In this document: piece by piece, positions 3,989 to 5,428 of the stretch
Numbering within the stretch: position 1 is the stretch's first letter
Layout: each line of letters begins with the position of its first letter
Made by a program: the position numbers and the translations under genes
The notes under the pieces: generated by a model
Told to the model about the DNA's origin: nothing
The model's database searches: none
Seen by the model: the letters and a program-made list of their open reading frames with translations, nothing else
Assembly (NCBI GenBank): GCA_937868145.1
Contig: CALMMH010000222.1
Coordinates: 1 to 5,428, forward strand
From: an uncultured Phycisphaerales bacterium
GTDB taxonomy: Bacteria; Planctomycetota; Phycisphaerae; Sedimentisphaerales; Anaerobacaceae
DNA: 5,428 bases
Direction of reading: 5' to 3'

Positions 3989-5428
3989 TTATAGCTTCCG
4001 ATCCAACTTCCGATAACCAATCGCCTCGGCCACATGCTCGCTGCGGATGTCCTCGTTCCCCTCCAGATCGGCAATCGTGCGGGCCACCTTGCAGATCTTG
4101 TCGTGCGCCCGGGCGCTGAGCCCCAGTTCCATCATCGCTTCCTTCAGCATCATCTCGCCCGTGGCGTCAATCCGGCAGAACCGCTCCAGTTGCTGGTGGT
4201 TCATATGGGCGTTGGTGAGAGCCTTGCCGTCGCTGAACCGACGATGCTGCACCTCCCGGGCGGCCATGACGCTTGCCCGCAGGCTTTCGGAATCGATCTG
4301 ACGGGCTCTGGACCGCAGCTTGCTGAACGCCACGGCCGGCACGTCGATGTGGATGTCGATCCGGTCCACCAGGGGCCCCGAGACCTTGGCCATGTAGCGG
4401 GCGATCTGGCCCGGCGAGCACTTGCAGGCCCGCAGATTGCTGCCGAAATAGCCGCAAGGGCACGGATTCATCGCGGCCACGAGCATGAACTGCGACGGGA
4501 ACTGGATCGTCTTCTTGGCCCGGGAAACGATCACGAAGCCGTCTTCGAGCGGCTGGCGGACCATTTCGAGCACGTGCCGGGGGAATTCGACGAACTCGTC
4601 CAGGAAGAGGATTCCATAGTGCGCCAGGGACAACTCGCCCGGCCGCGGCGACGAGCCCCCGCCGATCAGTGCGGGACCGCTGGCCGAATGGTGCGGAGCC
4701 CGCACCGGACGGGTCGCCAGCAACGCCTGGTCCTTCTTGAGGAGCCCTACCGCGGAATAGATCTGCGTGGTCTGGAGCGATTCCTCCAGGCTCAAGGCCG
4801 GCAGGATCGTCGCGAGCCGTTGGGCCAACATCGTCTTGCCCGCGCCCGGCGGGCCGATCATCATAATGTTGTGTGCGCCGGCCGCCGCGATCGTCAGGGC
4901 CCGTTTGACGCTCTCCTGCCCTTTCACGTCGCCAAAATCGACGTCGTAGTGCGACGCCACCGCGAACAGATCCTCGATGCTGGTGACCGTCGTTTCGAGC
5001 AGGAGCCGGCCCGCAAGAAACTCCACTGCCTGTGACAGCGACCCGATCCCGTAGACCTCAAGTTCCTGCACGACCGCCGCTTCCCGGGCGTTCTCCAGGG
5101 GCACAATCATCCGGGAGAACCCGTTGGCCGCCGCGGTCATGGCCATGCTGAGCACGCCGTTGACCGGCCGAACCCGCCCGTCCAAGGCAAGCTCTCCGAC
5201 AATCACGAATTCCTTGAGCGGAGGTCCCGACAGCACCCCCTCGCCCACGAGCATGCCCAGGGCGATCGGCAGATCGAACGCAGGTCCTGCCTTCTTGACA
5301 TCCGCGGGAGCCAGGTTGATCAGGGATTTGGTTTTGGGGTATCGATATCCGCAGTTGACGATCGCGCTGTGGACGCGTTCGACGCTCTCTTTGACCGCCG
5401 CGTCGGGCAGGCCGACGATGATGGACTT
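3989..5428 (-). CDS. comM: ComM/YifB-family Mg-chelatase-like AAA+ ATPase, 5'-partial
   Basis: 479 visible residues end at TAA; the frame is open to the window edge, and by comparison with the roughly 505-aa E. coli protein about 30 N-terminal residues are missing. The visible N-terminus is the ChlI-like domain: SIIVGLPDAAVKESVERV, then LINLAPADVKK and GPAFDLPIALG, as usual in the family. The AAA+ core has Walker A GPPGAGKT (visible residues 192-199; 4832-4855), Walker B ILFLDEF (273-279), a Cys-rich loop NPCPCGYFGSNLRACKC (321-337, with a CxC-x9-CxC pattern) and the GPLVDRIDIHI segment (351-361). The C-terminal Mg-chelatase-like domain contains LSARAHDKICKVARTIADLEG. Family knowledge: ComM is a hexameric helicase that helps branch migration during natural transformation. 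True magnesium chelation is unlikely, since no chlorophyll or porphyrin genes are near. An internal ATG at 5254 is not the start, because family-conserved sequence continues upstream of it. Confidence 0.95.
   Translation of the reverse strand, partial: KSIIVGLPDAAVKESVERVHSAIVNCGYRYPKTKSLINLAPADVKKAGPAFDLPIALGMLVGEGVLSGPPLKEFVIVGELALDGRVRPVNGVLSMAMTAAANGFSRMIVPLENAREAAVVQELEVYGIGSLSQAVEFLAGRLLLETTVTSIEDLFAVASHYDVDFGDVKGQESVKRALTIAAAGAHNIMMIGPPGAGKTMLAQRLATILPALSLEESLQTTQIYSAVGLLKKDQALLATRPVRAPHHSASGPALIGGGSSPRPGELSLAHYGILFLDEFVEFPRHVLEMVRQPLEDGFVIVSRAKKTIQFPSQFMLVAAMNPCPCGYFGSNLRACKCSPGQIARYMAKVSGPLVDRIDIHIDVPAVAFSKLRSRARQIDSESLRASVMAAREVQHRRFSDGKALTNAHMNHQQLERFCRIDATGEMMLKEAMMELGLSARAHDKICKVARTIADLEGNEDIRSEHVAEAIGYRKLDRKL

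Noticed and set aside
4034..5035. 333-aa open frame on the + strand opposite comM
   Set aside because: It is antisense to a clearly conserved AAA+ gene and its product is His/Arg/Leu-rich with no domain-like pattern, typical of a shadow frame.

Overview
The window looks like chromosomal DNA of a Planctomycetota bacterium, most likely of the Phycisphaerae/Sedimentisphaerales type. The reasons are the moderately high G+C, Asp-Pro-Asn ('DPNDPN') linkers in the first protein, a small membrane protein of a type I associate with planctomycetes, and a STAS protein with a TSSS active-site motif. This placement rests on recalled family features, not on a search. I see no mobile element, CRISPR array, rRNA or tRNA.

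Layout: two blocks converge at about position 2480. On the + strand, 1-2421 holds a tight three-gene run: a SurA/PpiD-like periplasmic chaperone-type protein (5' end outside the window), a 150-aa multi-pass membrane protein that overlaps it by one base, and a 94-aa two-pass membrane protein that starts one base after the second gene's stop codon. A GC hairpin plus T6 tract (2464-2493) ends this block. The spacing implies translational coupling, so the three products probably act together at the cell envelope, in a role I cannot name.

On the - strand, reading from right to left, there are three genes: a comM/YifB-family AAA+ ATPase (3989-5428, N-terminus outside the window), a stand-alone 111-aa STAS anti-sigma-antagonist-like protein (3428-3763) and ribonuclease III (rnc, 2493-3203). 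The two gaps between them (3764-3988 and 3204-3427, about 225 bases each) show no further gene. The first carries a plausible promoter for the STAS gene, overlapped by an exact 10-bp direct repeat. The second carries several inverted repeats, including a long imperfect hairpin in the likely rnc leader.

The observations most worth a second look are: the RNase III has Gly where the metal-binding Asp (E. coli D114) is expected; its leader could fold into a double-stranded structure of the kind RNase III cuts; the STAS gene has a direct repeat across its promoter; and the uncharacterised three-gene envelope cassette. I found no clear evidence of a wholly new defence or mobile system.
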